Shown: positions 45,750 to 55,145, numbered from the stretch's first letter. The stretch is 63,466 nucleotides of DNA from Bacteroidota bacterium (GCA_022708105.1 JAKIZI010000008.1:1-63466); one strand, 5' to 3'. Notes: generated by a model not told the origin, from the letters alone. Numbers and translations: made by a program.

Positions 45750-48035
45750 TCAAATACTAAATTTAACCCCGATATAAACGCTTCTAGGCAAAGTGGGACC
45801 ATAGATATATCCGGCATCTCTAAATTCTCCTTGGTCGAAATCGTGCTGATAACTATTCAAAATATTCTTTATTCCTACATTAATTTGCAATATAATATTT
45901 TCTTTCATTTTAATATCGTAAGCGACTTTCAATCCCATATCAAAAAATTCCGGAGAAGTCTCTTCTCTGTCTGTTGGAGCATAACCTGCAAAGTGCTGAA
46001 GAAGCATTTTTCCGGTATATACGGCCGAAAGAGAAAGATCCAGATTCTTCAACGGCGAATATACTGCAGTCACAAAACCATAGGTATCGGGGGAGCGGAA
46101 CATTTTTCGTTGTGCGGGCACTTCCGGGCTCCATATTTCGGGTTTTTTATATAAACTCTGCTGCCAAGTAAAGCCCATTTGTATTTCCAAAGGTTTGATT
46201 GGTATTATTCTGCCCTCTAAGTTTATTCCAGCCACCACGGCACCTGAGCCATTGGTTCTTAATAGTCTTAAATTACCTGAGTTGTCACGCCCATTTTCCT
46301 CAAGGATAAAAACATGATTCAGGTCGGTATAAAACCCTTCGGCCAAGAAGGAGACCGCTGTTTGCGTCCATTTTTTACTCCACTCTACTGAAAAATTAAG
46401 ACTATTGGAGCGTTCCACCTGCAATTCCGGATCCAGCTCAATAAAAGTCACTTCGCCACCTACCGCGGTTATATGAAGGTCTTCATCAAACGCTTGCGGT
46501 GCTCTGAATCCGGAAGCATACCCCAGACGCAATGCCAAACCTTCAATGGGAGAATATCGGATATTGGCCCGAGGACTCAGAATGGGATTTTTAATCAAAT
46601 TATGTGCATCCAAGCGTGCCCCCAAGAGAATTGTCCAATTCTTATTTTTCCATTCATTTTGTAAAAATGCACTATATATTGAGATTGCTTGTTCCAATTT
46701 ACGCCCATAGCCCATCATATTATCTTTCAAAATATTATAATTATATTCAACGCCTGTTGTAAGGGTTGCGGGCAGAAAGAGAAACTTGTTCATATTCAAC
46801 ACATATTGAACTCCTAAGACAGAAGCAAGATCAGTAGTATTTCCGTATGCATTGGGATCTTTTCCCGCTCCGTAATAACTGTCTCTCGCAATATGCTGAA
46901 AGGATGAATACGCTTGTAATGCATGCTTTGTTCCCTTTAAGTAAATATCATATTTTACTGAACCTGAATGAATATCATGCTCGGTTTGTTCTGTAATGTC
47001 TGTTTCATGGGGCAACAAATCAAATTTATTTCCTCCTCTGCGAAATTCATTAATCAAATGATATTCGAGGGATAATTTTGAGATGTTTGAAGTCCTGAGA
47101 TAGCCACGAAAGCCGATATTTTTTGCATTTATTTTTCCTATTTCCGAAAATCCATCCTCGTTGGCATCGTAAGCCCCTCTTTGTCGTGCAGAGCCAAAAA
47201 GAGTAAGCCCGGCTTTATTGTTGGTCGAAACCACAGTTGCATTCAAATTGGTATTATTATCTATTGTTTTTAATCCGATCAATCCGGTAGTATTTGAAAT
47301 AGAAACACTATTTAAAACAGGTTCTTTGGTAATGATATTAATGGTTCCAGCGACGGCATTGGAACCGAAAATGGCAGAGCCGCCCCCCCGCACAATCTCT
47401 ACCCTCTCAATCATATTCACCGGAATTTGCTCTAATCCGTAGACTCCTGCCAACGCACTCGTTACCGCACGACTATCAATCAAAATCTGGGAATAAGTTC
47501 CTTCCAATCCATTGATACGCACTTGCTGAAAACCGCAATTCTGACAATTACTCTCCAATCTCAAGCCTGGTTGAAAACTCAATCCATCGGCCAAACACGA
47601 CGCCTGCGTCTGCTCAAAGACTTTAGGGGTAAGTACATTCACAATCGTCGGTGCATGTTTTCGGTCGGTTTCATTCTTATTTGCTGATATTACCACATTG
47701 TCCAACATAATGACATCTTCTTCCAATAAAAAGTTTACTTCAATGGTTTCACCCGCTTTGAGAGATATTTCTTTCGTTTGCGTCGTATAGCCCATTGCAA
47801 AGACACGAATTGTCGCATCCCCGAGGGGCAGATTTCGTAACACGTAGTGCCCGGAAGCATCTGTTACCGTGCTGATGGTTGTCCCTTCCAACACAATGTT
47901 GATATAAGGCAAGTGCTCTTGGGTAACAGCATGTAAAATATGGCCCGTAATGTGTGCATCACTTTTCTTTTGCGCCCATGATGATAGTATTGTTGCAAAT
48001 ACAATGAACATTAAACTTAAGATAACTTTCTTCAT
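45750..48035 (-). CDS. TonB-dependent receptor with CarboxypepD_reg-like domain
   Basis: A 761-residue outer-membrane importer. After the signal peptide (MKKVILSLMFIVFATILSSW) comes a CarboxypepD_reg-like domain (~28-105, HITGHILHAVTQEHLPYINI, GHYVLRNLPLGDATIRV). The plug follows (~110-235, MLDNVVISANKNETDRKHAP, RVEIVRGGGSAIFGSNAVAG) and then the barrel. LRLGYASGFRAPQAFDEDLH and the C-terminal ILNSYQHDFDQGEFRD are receptor hallmarks. The layout resembles siderophore/vitamin-type receptors (FepA/BtuB-like), not SusC, and no susD is present. Two leftward promoter elements and a perfect dyad (48302-48321) lie upstream. Confidence 0.93.
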   Translation of the reverse strand: MKKVILSLMFIVFATILSSWAQKKSDAHITGHILHAVTQEHLPYINIVLEGTTISTVTDASGHYVLRNLPLGDATIRVFAMGYTTQTKEISLKAGETIEVNFLLEEDVIMLDNVVISANKNETDRKHAPTIVNVLTPKVFEQTQASCLADGLSFQPGLRLESNCQNCGFQQVRINGLEGTYSQILIDSRAVTSALAGVYGLEQIPVNMIERVEIVRGGGSAIFGSNAVAGTINIITKEPVLNSVSISNTTGLIGLKTIDNNTNLNATVVSTNNKAGLTLFGSARQRGAYDANEDGFSEIGKINAKNIGFRGYLRTSNISKLSLEYHLINEFRRGGNKFDLLPHETDITEQTEHDIHSGSVKYDIYLKGTKHALQAYSSFQHIARDSYYGAGKDPNAYGNTTDLASVLGVQYVLNMNKFLFLPATLTTGVEYNYNILKDNMMGYGRKLEQAISIYSAFLQNEWKNKNWTILLGARLDAHNLIKNPILSPRANIRYSPIEGLALRLGYASGFRAPQAFDEDLHITAVGGEVTFIELDPELQVERSNSLNFSVEWSKKWTQTAVSFLAEGFYTDLNHVFILEENGRDNSGNLRLLRTNGSGAVVAGINLEGRIIPIKPLEIQMGFTWQQSLYKKPEIWSPEVPAQRKMFRSPDTYGFVTAVYSPLKNLDLSLSAVYTGKMLLQHFAGYAPTDREETSPEFFDMGLKVAYDIKMKENIILQINVGIKNILNSYQHDFDQGEFRDAGYIYGPTLPRSVYIGVKFSI

Positions 48036-48241
48036 TTTTAGATTTTTATTTAGATTTATTAATAATTATATACGCCAAAAATAAGTAAGAAGCAAAATGC
48101 GAGATCCTACTTTTCGATAAACGGCAATATCCTTCTTTAAATAGAAGTCCATCCGAAAAGATTTTGTATTTATAGAAAACATCATGCGATATAAAAAACT
48201 CATACTCCTTCTTTGATTATATTAAATCAAGATTTCGGTTG

Positions 48242-48249
48242 CAAAATTA
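48242..48249 (-). promoter_or_regulatory. Leftward -7 element (TAATTTTG) toward the TonB receptor gene
   Basis: TAnnTTTG match about 200 bases upstream of the receptor start. The dyad at 48302-48321 would centre near -73 relative to its start site. A second match at 48076-48083 is closer to the gene. Confidence 0.45.
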
Positions 48250-48301
48250 CGATGCATCTATTTTCTCTACAATCCCTCATATAAAGTAAATTTGCACGGA
48301 A

Positions 48302-48321
48302 TATCCCTAACTTTAGGGATA
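48302..48321. promoter_or_regulatory. Perfect 9-bp dyad, candidate operator (TATCCCTAA-CT-TTAGGGATA)
   Basis: Nine-base arms with a 2-base centre, perfectly complementary, in the divergent intergenic region. It is followed by no T run, so it is unlikely to be a terminator. Size and symmetry fit a dimeric transcription-factor site. Confidence 0.5.
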
Positions 48322-48471
48322 GCGTTTCCACAACAAGAGCGTTTCTGAGGAATAAAACAATACACGATTTTTTATTAAAATATTTATAATCAAGACTTTT
48401 ATTAATTTGCAAAGAAAATAAGAAGTTTATTATTGTTCTGAATCGAAGGCGAATTTTCCAAGATTTTTTCT

Positions 48472-48479
48472 TATTTTTG
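48472..48479 (+). promoter_or_regulatory. -7 promoter element (TATTTTTG) of the polyprenyl synthase operon
   Basis: TAnnTTTG match. It overlaps the TTG at 48477 that would begin the longest reading of the gene, so translation must start further downstream. Confidence 0.65.
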
Positions 48480-48530
48480 CAACTTATAAATAGAAACAGA
48501 AGAATAGACACAACCTTCAATATAAACAAT

Positions 48531-49493
48531 TTGGAACAGCTGAATACCTTTTTAAAAAACATCACCGCAGACAAAGATCCTGTGAATCTTTATATTCCGA
48601 TTGAATACATTTTATCGCAACAGGGAAAAAGACTCCGTCCGCAAATGGTCTATCTCGGCACGGAACTTTTCGGCGGGGACAAGGAATGTGCACTTTATCC
48701 GGCAGCTGCTTTTGAGTTACTCCACAACTTCACCCTTATCCATGACGACATTATGGATAAAGCCCCCCTCCGGAGAGGAAAACCGACAGTATATCAAAAA
48801 TGGAATACCAATATTGCCATCCTTTCAGGAGATGCACTTGCTACTCTTGCCTTGCAAACCATTCTCAAAACACCTTGTGAAAAAGATATCGTGTTGGATC
48901 TTTCCTTGCTTTTATCACAAACATCCATCGAGATTTGCGAAGGACAGCAATACGATCTCGATTTTGAAAATATTGATTCGGTAACTATTCCCGATTATTT
49001 AAACATGATACGATTAAAAACTGCGGTCATGTTGGCGGGATGCCTTAAAGCAGGTGCCATTCTGGCTGAAACTTCCGAAAGGAACAAAGAATTGATTTAT
49101 GACCTTGGCATCAATTTGGGAATGGCTTTTCAGTTGAAAGATGACCTGTTGGATGTATATGCCGATGACCATCTGTTTGGAAAAATCAATGGAGGAGATA
49201 TCAAAGAAAATAAAAAAACATACTTGTTGCTACGGGCTATGGAAGATGCATCGCCGGAACAATTAGCAAGACTCCGCTACTGTTTCTCCGCGGCAGAAGA
49301 CAATTTTGAGCACAAGTTCACCGCAGTGAAGCAATTGTATGAAGAGCTTAATGTCAAAGAAAAAACAGAAGAACTTATTGGTCAGTATGTTGACAACGCC
49401 CTTAATAATCTTAGAAATCTTACAAATATTTCAGAGAGCGCTGCAGCAATTTTACAAGATTGGATTATCGTGCTTAGCCACAGAGAAAAGTAA
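48531..49493 (+). CDS. Trans-polyprenyl diphosphate synthase
   Basis: Condenses isopentenyl diphosphate onto an allylic diphosphate to make a long-chain prenyl diphosphate for quinone side chains or similar lipids. Both aspartate-rich motifs are present: DDIMD in LIHDDIMDKAPLRRGKPT and DDLLD in FQLKDDLLDVYADD, with QQGKRLRPQMVYL near the N-terminus. There is no ATG before the conserved part. The TTG at 48531 gives 320 residues, close to the usual ~324, and lies downstream of the promoter at 48472; an upstream TTG at 48477 sits inside that promoter. Chain length cannot be read from sequence by eye. It overlaps the next gene in TAATG. Confidence 0.85.
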   Translation: MEQLNTFLKNITADKDPVNLYIPIEYILSQQGKRLRPQMVYLGTELFGGDKECALYPAAAFELLHNFTLIHDDIMDKAPLRRGKPTVYQKWNTNIAILSGDALATLALQTILKTPCEKDIVLDLSLLLSQTSIEICEGQQYDLDFENIDSVTIPDYLNMIRLKTAVMLAGCLKAGAILAETSERNKELIYDLGINLGMAFQLKDDLLDVYADDHLFGKINGGDIKENKKTYLLLRAMEDASPEQLARLRYCFSAAEDNFEHKFTAVKQLYEELNVKEKTEELIGQYVDNALNNLRNLTNISESAAAILQDWIIVLSHREK

Positions 49494-51298
49494 TGAACCA
49501 ACAAGTACAACAAAGATACTATCTGATTCTTGCTATTTTAGGTATATTGGTATTGATATATCTGATCCGGCTTTTTCATCTTCAAGTGATTGATGACTCC
49601 TACAAAGTCTATGCGGAACGCAACGCACTGCGTCAAATCACTGAACATCCGGAACGCGGACTTATATACGACCGCAATGATTCGCTATTGGTTTACAACG
49701 AAGCAGCCTACGACCTGATGATTGTGCCCAATGAATTGCGTCAATTTGATACTACCGACCTTTGTCGTATATTGGATATTCCCAAAGAGATACTTTTAGA
49801 ACGTATTTCAAAAGCCGAAAAGTACTCTAAGTTAATTCCCTCTATTTTTGAACAACAGATGTCCAAGGAAGATTACGGATATGTCCAAGAAAAACTGCAT
49901 AAATTTCCGGGATTTTTCGTTCAGAATCGAACGTTGCGTTCCTACCCTTTTCCTATTGCAGCACATATTCTCGGCTATGTAGGAGAAGTCAATGATAAAA
50001 TATTGGAAAACGACCCCTATTATCAACTTGGGGACTATATCGGCATCAGCGGCATTGAAAAAGCTTACGAGCCCGAATTGAGAGGAGTTAAAGGGAAACG
50101 TGTTGTCCTCGTAGATGTACACAACCGTGAACGTGGAAGTTATGATGACGGAAAATATGATAAACTGCCTAAGTCAGGAACCGATTTATGGAGTTCTCTT
50201 GACATGCGTTTACAAATCTATGCAGAAAAACTATTACAAAACCACAGTGGCAGCATTGTCGCCATCGAACCGGCCACCGGAGAGATCTTATGTATCGTCT
50301 CCAGTCCCGGCTACGATCCAAACCTTTTAGTAGGGAAATCACGCGGAAATAACTACAAAATATTACTCAACGACAAGAAAAACAATCCTCTTTTCAACAG
50401 AGCGTTGATGGCCATGTATCCCCCCGGTTCTACGTTCAAATTGGCCAATGCACTCATTGCCCTTCAGGAAGGCGTCATCACCCCTTCTTCCTCCTATTTT
50501 TGTCCACACGGCTATAAAGTCGGCGGACTTACCGTTAAATGTTACCACACCGGAACCGTTAACCTCATCTCTGCCATTCAGGTCTCTTGCAATAACTATT
50601 TCTGCAGAGTATTCTACAACATCCTCTCCAACCGAAGCAAATACAACACCATTCAAGAAGGTTATCAAGCATGGAAAAACTATATCAACGATTTAGGATT
50701 CGGACGGAAATTTGAAAGTGATCTTCCTTACGAAACCAAAGGAATTATTCCGAGTGTGGAGTACTTTGACAAGCAATACCGAAAACATTGGAATGCCAAC
50801 ACCGTCATTTCCATGGGAATCGGACAGGGAGAAGTTGCCACTACCCCAATTCAGATGGCCAACTTAATGGCTATCATTGCCAACAGGGGATATTATATCA
50901 AACCACATGTCATTAAGGCTATCGGCAACAAATCAACTCCGAATGACCGTTATCTTGAGAAATATTATTGCGGTATTGATGCCCGATATTTTGAACCTGT
51001 AATCAAAGGAATGGAGCAAGTGATGGTGGCCGGCACTGCGAGACGTTCTAAAATAGAGGGAATTCCCATGGCCGGCAAAACCGGAACCGCTCAAAATCCA
51101 CACGGAATGGACCACGCCGTATTTGCCGGATTTGCGCCCTTAGATGAACCGAAAATTGCCATCTTTGTCTTGGTGGAAAATGCCGGAGGCGGTGGCGCTG
51201 TCGCTGCCCCTATTGCCAGTGCCATTGTTGAATACTACCTCAAAGACGATGCAAAGAAAAAAGAACTGGAAGATAAACTTAACCCATCCTCGCCTTGA
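49493..51298 (+). CDS. mrdA: Penicillin-binding protein 2 (cell elongation transpeptidase)
   Basis: Class B PBP crosslinking peptidoglycan during elongation, partner of RodA. The 601 residues have an N-terminal anchor (YLILAILGILVLIYLIRLFH), the dimerisation/pedestal domain (~40-235) with HILGYVGEVN and GIEKAYEPELRGVKGKR, and the transpeptidase domain. Its active-site motifs are STFK (near 313, PPGSTFKLANALIAL), SCN in IQVSCNNYFCRVF and KTG in MAGKTGTAQNPHGMDHAVF (near 528). It starts on the last base of the polyprenyl synthase stop codon. rodA follows directly. Confidence 0.96.
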   Translation: MNQQVQQRYYLILAILGILVLIYLIRLFHLQVIDDSYKVYAERNALRQITEHPERGLIYDRNDSLLVYNEAAYDLMIVPNELRQFDTTDLCRILDIPKEILLERISKAEKYSKLIPSIFEQQMSKEDYGYVQEKLHKFPGFFVQNRTLRSYPFPIAAHILGYVGEVNDKILENDPYYQLGDYIGISGIEKAYEPELRGVKGKRVVLVDVHNRERGSYDDGKYDKLPKSGTDLWSSLDMRLQIYAEKLLQNHSGSIVAIEPATGEILCIVSSPGYDPNLLVGKSRGNNYKILLNDKKNNPLFNRALMAMYPPGSTFKLANALIALQEGVITPSSSYFCPHGYKVGGLTVKCYHTGTVNLISAIQVSCNNYFCRVFYNILSNRSKYNTIQEGYQAWKNYINDLGFGRKFESDLPYETKGIIPSVEYFDKQYRKHWNANTVISMGIGQGEVATTPIQMANLMAIIANRGYYIKPHVIKAIGNKSTPNDRYLEKYYCGIDARYFEPVIKGMEQVMVAGTARRSKIEGIPMAGKTGTAQNPHGMDHAVFAGFAPLDEPKIAIFVLVENAGGGGAVAAPIASAIVEYYLKDDAKKKELEDKLNPSSP

Positions 51299-51300
51299 TT

Positions 51301-52557
51301 ATGTATAGAGATAATGTTAATTCCATATCAAAAGGATTTGATGTCCAACTGGTTACCATCTACATTATTTTAATGCTGATTGGATGGTTGGCCATCTTCT
51401 CCTCCTCACACATTCCGAACGGCGAATCGGTCAATATCTTCAATTTGCAAACACTTTACGGAAAACAAATCATCTGGATTGGCACCTCCGTCATCCTCGC
51501 CATTGTTATTTTGATACTGGATAATCGAATTTTTCAACACTTGGCTTATTATATTTACATTGCGGCCATTTTGCTAATGATTATCGTGCTTTTCGTCGGC
51601 ACCGAAATTGCCGGAGCAAAAGCTTGGATAAAAATCGGAAGCTACAGCATACAGCCCACCGAATTTGCCAAATTTGCCACTGCTCTTGCCCTCGCCAAAC
51701 TGTTCAACGAAGGAAAAACCAAGTTCCAAAAACGGTACTTATGGCTCATAGCCTTCTTCTTCATTCTCATTCCTATCGGCATCATCATTGCCCAAAAAGA
51801 CACCGGTTCCGCCCTCGTGTTCCTCTCTTTCATCCTCCTCTTCTACCGCGAAGGAATGAGCGGTAATATACTTCTTATCGGTGCGGCTGCAATAGTGCTC
51901 TTCATTCTCTCTTTCTGCCTCAACGAAATCTATGCCTTGGCCATCGTAACAACGATTTTCATTATTTTTTGGATTATCCAACGAAAATTCAAAAAGAAAC
52001 TCATCCGAAACGGAATTATATACGCCTCTGCGGTCATCTTCATTTTCTCCGCCAATTTACTATACGACAAAATCCTGCAGCCACATCAAAAAATGAGGAT
52101 CAGCACCATGTTAGGGCAGACCTCCGACCCGCAGGGTGCCGATTTCAACCTCAATCAATCTAAAATCGCCATTGGTTCCGGTGGTTTCTGGGGGAAAGGC
52201 TACCTCAAAGGAACACAAACAAAATTGAATTTCGTCCCCGAACAAAGCACTGATTTTATCTTCTGTTCTATCGGCGAAGAGTTCGGATTCCTCGGTAGCA
52301 TTACCATCTTACTGCTCTTCTCCTTCCTCATCTATCGAATTCTTTTTCTTGCCGAACGACACCGAAATTCCTTTGTGCGATACTACGGCTATGGCGTTGC
52401 TTCCATCATATTTTTCCACTTTATCATCAATATCGGTATGACCATCGGATTGGTTCCTATTATCGGAATTCCCCTGCCGTTCCTCAGTTACGGAGGTTCT
52501 TCCCTTTGGGGTTTCACCGTCTTACTCTTCATCTTCATTCGCATGCAGAAATCCTAA
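51301..52557 (+). CDS. rodA: Rod shape-determining protein RodA (SEDS glycosyltransferase)
   Basis: Ten-helix membrane peptidoglycan polymerase of the SEDS family. The ATG at 51301, two bases after the mrdA stop, gives MYRDNVNSISKGFDVQLVTI; a TTG two codons earlier is possible. The 418 residues include AKAWIKIGSYSIQPTEFAKF, the KDTGSALVFLSFILLFYREG segment with the catalytic Asp, GFLGSITILLLFSFLIYRI and the C-terminal IGIPLPFLSYGGSSLWGFTV. It ends the polyprenyl synthase-mrdA-rodA operon; mreBCD is not in the window. Confidence 0.96.
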   Translation: MYRDNVNSISKGFDVQLVTIYIILMLIGWLAIFSSSHIPNGESVNIFNLQTLYGKQIIWIGTSVILAIVILILDNRIFQHLAYYIYIAAILLMIIVLFVGTEIAGAKAWIKIGSYSIQPTEFAKFATALALAKLFNEGKTKFQKRYLWLIAFFFILIPIGIIIAQKDTGSALVFLSFILLFYREGMSGNILLIGAAAIVLFILSFCLNEIYALAIVTTIFIIFWIIQRKFKKKLIRNGIIYASAVIFIFSANLLYDKILQPHQKMRISTMLGQTSDPQGADFNLNQSKIAIGSGGFWGKGYLKGTQTKLNFVPEQSTDFIFCSIGEEFGFLGSITILLLFSFLIYRILFLAERHRNSFVRYYGYGVASIIFFHFIINIGMTIGLVPIIGIPLPFLSYGGSSLWGFTVLLFIFIRMQKS

Positions 52558-52731
52558 TTTTGCTAGTCAAAACAGAATTTTTCGGTAGTGTCCCAAAAAG
52601 TGTGTTACACCCACCCCACCCAATAGCCTGCAAAGCATCCTTTGTTCATTATATTCAGCATCCACTTATACTTCGCCGCTGTCGTTTTAAAAAGATGCCA
52701 ATAGTAAATATAATTTCGATATTTATCCGAT

Positions 52732-53511
52732 TTAGTAATAGTCAAATCGAAGATGCTTAACAGTCAGTCCTTTATTTATCAACTGTCTTAAAGAATCAAT
52801 TCCAACCCGTAGGTGCATTTCTGAATATTTACGGCTTACCTCTTTATCACTTTTTTCTGTTTTGATGCCATCGGGCAGCATGGGTTGGTCGGAGACCATC
52901 AGCAGGGCTCCGGTCGGAATTCGGTTGAAAAAACCTACCGAAAAGAGCGTTGCGGTTTCCATATCCACTGCGGTGGCGCGAATGGTACGCAGATAAGATT
53001 TAAAATCTTCATCGTGTTCCCAAACGCGTCTGTTGGTGGTGTACACGGTACCGGTCCAATATTCTTTGCCGTAATCACGAATGGTAGAAGAGATTGCTTT
53101 TTGTAAGTTAAAAGCAGGGAGCGCCGGTACTTCTGTCGGAAAATAGTCGTTGGACGTTCCCTCGCCACGAATAGCGGCAATGGGGAGCAGGAGCTCCCCT
53201 AAGCCGATATAGGATTTTAAGCTGCCGGTCTTTCCGAGAAAAAGGACAGCTCGTGGCATAATTGCCGAAAGCAAATCCATTACCGTAGCAGCCATAGGAC
53301 TTCCCATCGAAAAATTGATAATAGAAATATTGTCTTTGGTTGCACTTTGCATCGGATAGGTGGTTCCCCGAACCGGGGTTTCCATAATTTCCGAGAAATT
53401 TTGGACATAATCTTTAAAATTGGTCAACAGAACATACTCTCCAAACTCTTTCAACGGAACACCCGTATAACGCGGCAACCAATTTTCGACAATCTCTTTT
53501 TTATCCGTCAT
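52732..53511 (-). CDS. amn: AMP nucleosidase (short Bacteroidetes type)
   Basis: Hydrolyses AMP to adenine and ribose 5-phosphate. The 259 residues correspond only to the catalytic nucleoside-phosphorylase-fold domain; the N-terminal regulatory domain of E. coli Amn is absent, as in other Bacteroidetes. Motifs are INFSMGSPMAATVMDLLSAI, AVLFLGKTGSLKSYIGLGEL, AIRGEGTSNDYFPTEVPALP, ATAVDMETATLFSVGF and LLMVSDQPMLPDGIKTEKSD. It follows pepD by 22 bases on the same strand and is the last gene of that operon. Confidence 0.94.
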   Translation of the reverse strand: MTDKKEIVENWLPRYTGVPLKEFGEYVLLTNFKDYVQNFSEIMETPVRGTTYPMQSATKDNISIINFSMGSPMAATVMDLLSAIMPRAVLFLGKTGSLKSYIGLGELLLPIAAIRGEGTSNDYFPTEVPALPAFNLQKAISSTIRDYGKEYWTGTVYTTNRRVWEHDEDFKSYLRTIRATAVDMETATLFSVGFFNRIPTGALLMVSDQPMLPDGIKTEKSDKEVSRKYSEMHLRVGIDSLRQLINKGLTVKHLRFDYY

Positions 53512-53533
53512 GATGGGTAATTTAATAATGTTC

Positions 53534-55000
53534 TTATTTTTTAACGGGAATATTTTTGAGGGTTTCTACAAGGAAATCCCAAAATTTTCCTACACTTTCG
53601 ATATTTACTTTTTCGTCCGGGGAATGGGGATGTCTGATGGTCGGTCCGAAGGAGATCATATCCCAATGAGGATAAGTAGCACCGAACAAACCACATTCCA
53701 AACCGGCATGAATTGCTTTGATGGCAGGTTCTTTTCCATATTTATCGGCATAGACTTTCTTCATGGTTTTTAAAATCGGAGATTCAATATTGGGTTTCCA
53801 TCCCGGATAGCCGCCTGAAAGTTTAATTCGTGCGGATGCCAGTTCTGCAATGGCACTCATTTTATCACTTAGCGCTTCTTTGGCAGAGTCAACAGAACTT
53901 CTCATCAAGCAGTAAATCTTCAAGGTTCCGTTTTCGGTTTTCACAATGGCGAGATTATTGGAGGTTTCTACGAGGTCAGGCATAGAATCGCTCATTCTCA
54001 TGGCTCCGTTGGGAAGTGCAAAAATTACATTCACACAGGTTACGGCATCTTTTTGTGCAATTACCTTTTCCGGAAGCGGGGCATCAAGCACCTTCACCAC
54101 AAGTCCGGGTTCGGTTACCGACAACTCTTTTTGAATGGTTTGAGTAAAAGTTTTTACATATTCCATCAATTGAGTGTATTTATTTTCGGGCACAACAGCG
54201 GTTGCTACAGCTTCACGAGGGATGGCATTGCGCATATTGCCGCCTTCTAAAGTTGCCAATCTGACACCGAATTGAGACATCACCTTTTTCAGCAGACGTG
54301 CCATCAATTTATTGGCATTTCCGCGACCTAAGTTGATATCCATTCCCGAATGGCCGCCACGTAAGCCGGTCAATACAATTTGAAGTCCTTTCATTTGCTT
54401 CGGAGTTGCTTCCAACTGATAGTCAAGTTCTAAAGAAGCATCTAATCCGCCAGCGCAGCCCACGTACAATTCACCTTCATCTTCAGAATCCAAATTCATC
54501 AGAATATCTCCTTTGATGATGCCTTTTTCTAATCCGAAAGCACCGGTCATGCCGGTTTCTTCGTCGATGGTAACCAAAACTTCGATGGGTCCGTGTGCAA
54601 TTTGAGTATCCGTAAGGACAGCCATTGCGGCGGCGCAACCGATTCCGTTATCGGCACCGAGGGTGGTTCCGTTGGCTCTAATCCATCCGTCTTGCCCAAT
54701 AATAGGTTCGATGGGATCTTTGGTAAAATCATGTTTTTTGTCGCTATTGGCTTGCGGCACCATATCGATATGTCCTTGCAAAATAACAGGCATACGATTT
54801 TCCATTCCCCGAGTTGCAGGTTTTCTAAAAATCATATTTCCGGTTTTATCGATGACATAGTCAACTTTATGATCAATTGCCCATTTTTTCAACCATTCGA
54901 TAATTTGTGCTTCGTGTTTCGAGGGATGTGGGATGGAGCATATACGAGCGAAATTTTCCCACAACGGAGAAGGATACAATTTTGATAATTCTTTGTTCAT
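53534..55000 (-). CDS. pepD: Aminoacyl-histidine dipeptidase (M20/PepD)
   Basis: Cytosolic dizinc dipeptidase with preference for Xaa-His. The start at 55000 gives MNKELSKLYPSPLWENFARI, the family N-terminus; a longer reading to 55057 would enter the promoter at 55055-55062. The 488 residues have metal-ligand motifs ILQGHIDMVPQANSDKKHDF, GTTLGADNGIGCAAAM, IDEETGMTGAFGLEKG, MNLDSEDEGELYVGCAGG and the final His in GPTIRHPHSPDEKVNIES. The dimerisation (lid) domain spans ~205-385. amn follows in the same operon, a pairing suited to nucleotide and peptide salvage. Confidence 0.95.
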   Translation of the reverse strand: MNKELSKLYPSPLWENFARICSIPHPSKHEAQIIEWLKKWAIDHKVDYVIDKTGNMIFRKPATRGMENRMPVILQGHIDMVPQANSDKKHDFTKDPIEPIIGQDGWIRANGTTLGADNGIGCAAAMAVLTDTQIAHGPIEVLVTIDEETGMTGAFGLEKGIIKGDILMNLDSEDEGELYVGCAGGLDASLELDYQLEATPKQMKGLQIVLTGLRGGHSGMDINLGRGNANKLMARLLKKVMSQFGVRLATLEGGNMRNAIPREAVATAVVPENKYTQLMEYVKTFTQTIQKELSVTEPGLVVKVLDAPLPEKVIAQKDAVTCVNVIFALPNGAMRMSDSMPDLVETSNNLAIVKTENGTLKIYCLMRSSVDSAKEALSDKMSAIAELASARIKLSGGYPGWKPNIESPILKTMKKVYADKYGKEPAIKAIHAGLECGLFGATYPHWDMISFGPTIRHPHSPDEKVNIESVGKFWDFLVETLKNIPVKK

Positions 55001-55054
55001 AATGAATATTTTTAAAATTAATAACTTTATAACTTTTATCAGATTAAGATTTGG

Positions 55055-55062
55055 CAAATATA
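55055..55062 (-). promoter_or_regulatory. -7 promoter element (TATATTTG) of pepD-amn
   Basis: Leftward TAnnTTTG match 54 bases upstream of the chosen pepD start. Confidence 0.6.
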
Positions 55063-55113
55063 CAATAAAATAAATATGGTTTAACGGAAAAAAGAGGAAC
55101 TTAAACCAGATAC

Positions 55114-55145
55114 CGACGGCGTAGCCGACACGCCCAAATAAAAAT
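55114..55145. repeat. Truncated copy of the hairpin repeat
   Basis: CGACGGCGTAGCCGACACG then CCCAAATAAAAA. Twenty-one bases (55124-55144) are identical to 26194-26214, the right end of the full-length element, in the same orientation; the hairpin part is missing. It lies between the pepD promoter and the end of the 5-alpha-reductase-like gene. Confidence 0.75.

Larger units (their letters stand above)
48036..48476. other. Intergenic region between the TonB receptor and polyprenyl synthase genes
   Basis: About 440 bases without a gene. It holds leftward -7 elements at 48076-48083 (TATTTTTG) and 48242-48249 (TAATTTTG), a rightward match at 48287-48294 (TAAATTTG), the dyad TATCCCTAA-CT-TTAGGGATA at 48302-48321, and the polyprenyl synthase promoter at 48472. 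No ORF or RNA fold was recognised. Confidence 0.7.

Noticed and set aside
48477..48479. TTG at 48477 as the start of the polyprenyl synthase
   Set aside because: It lies within the -7 promoter element TATTTTTG (48472-48479).
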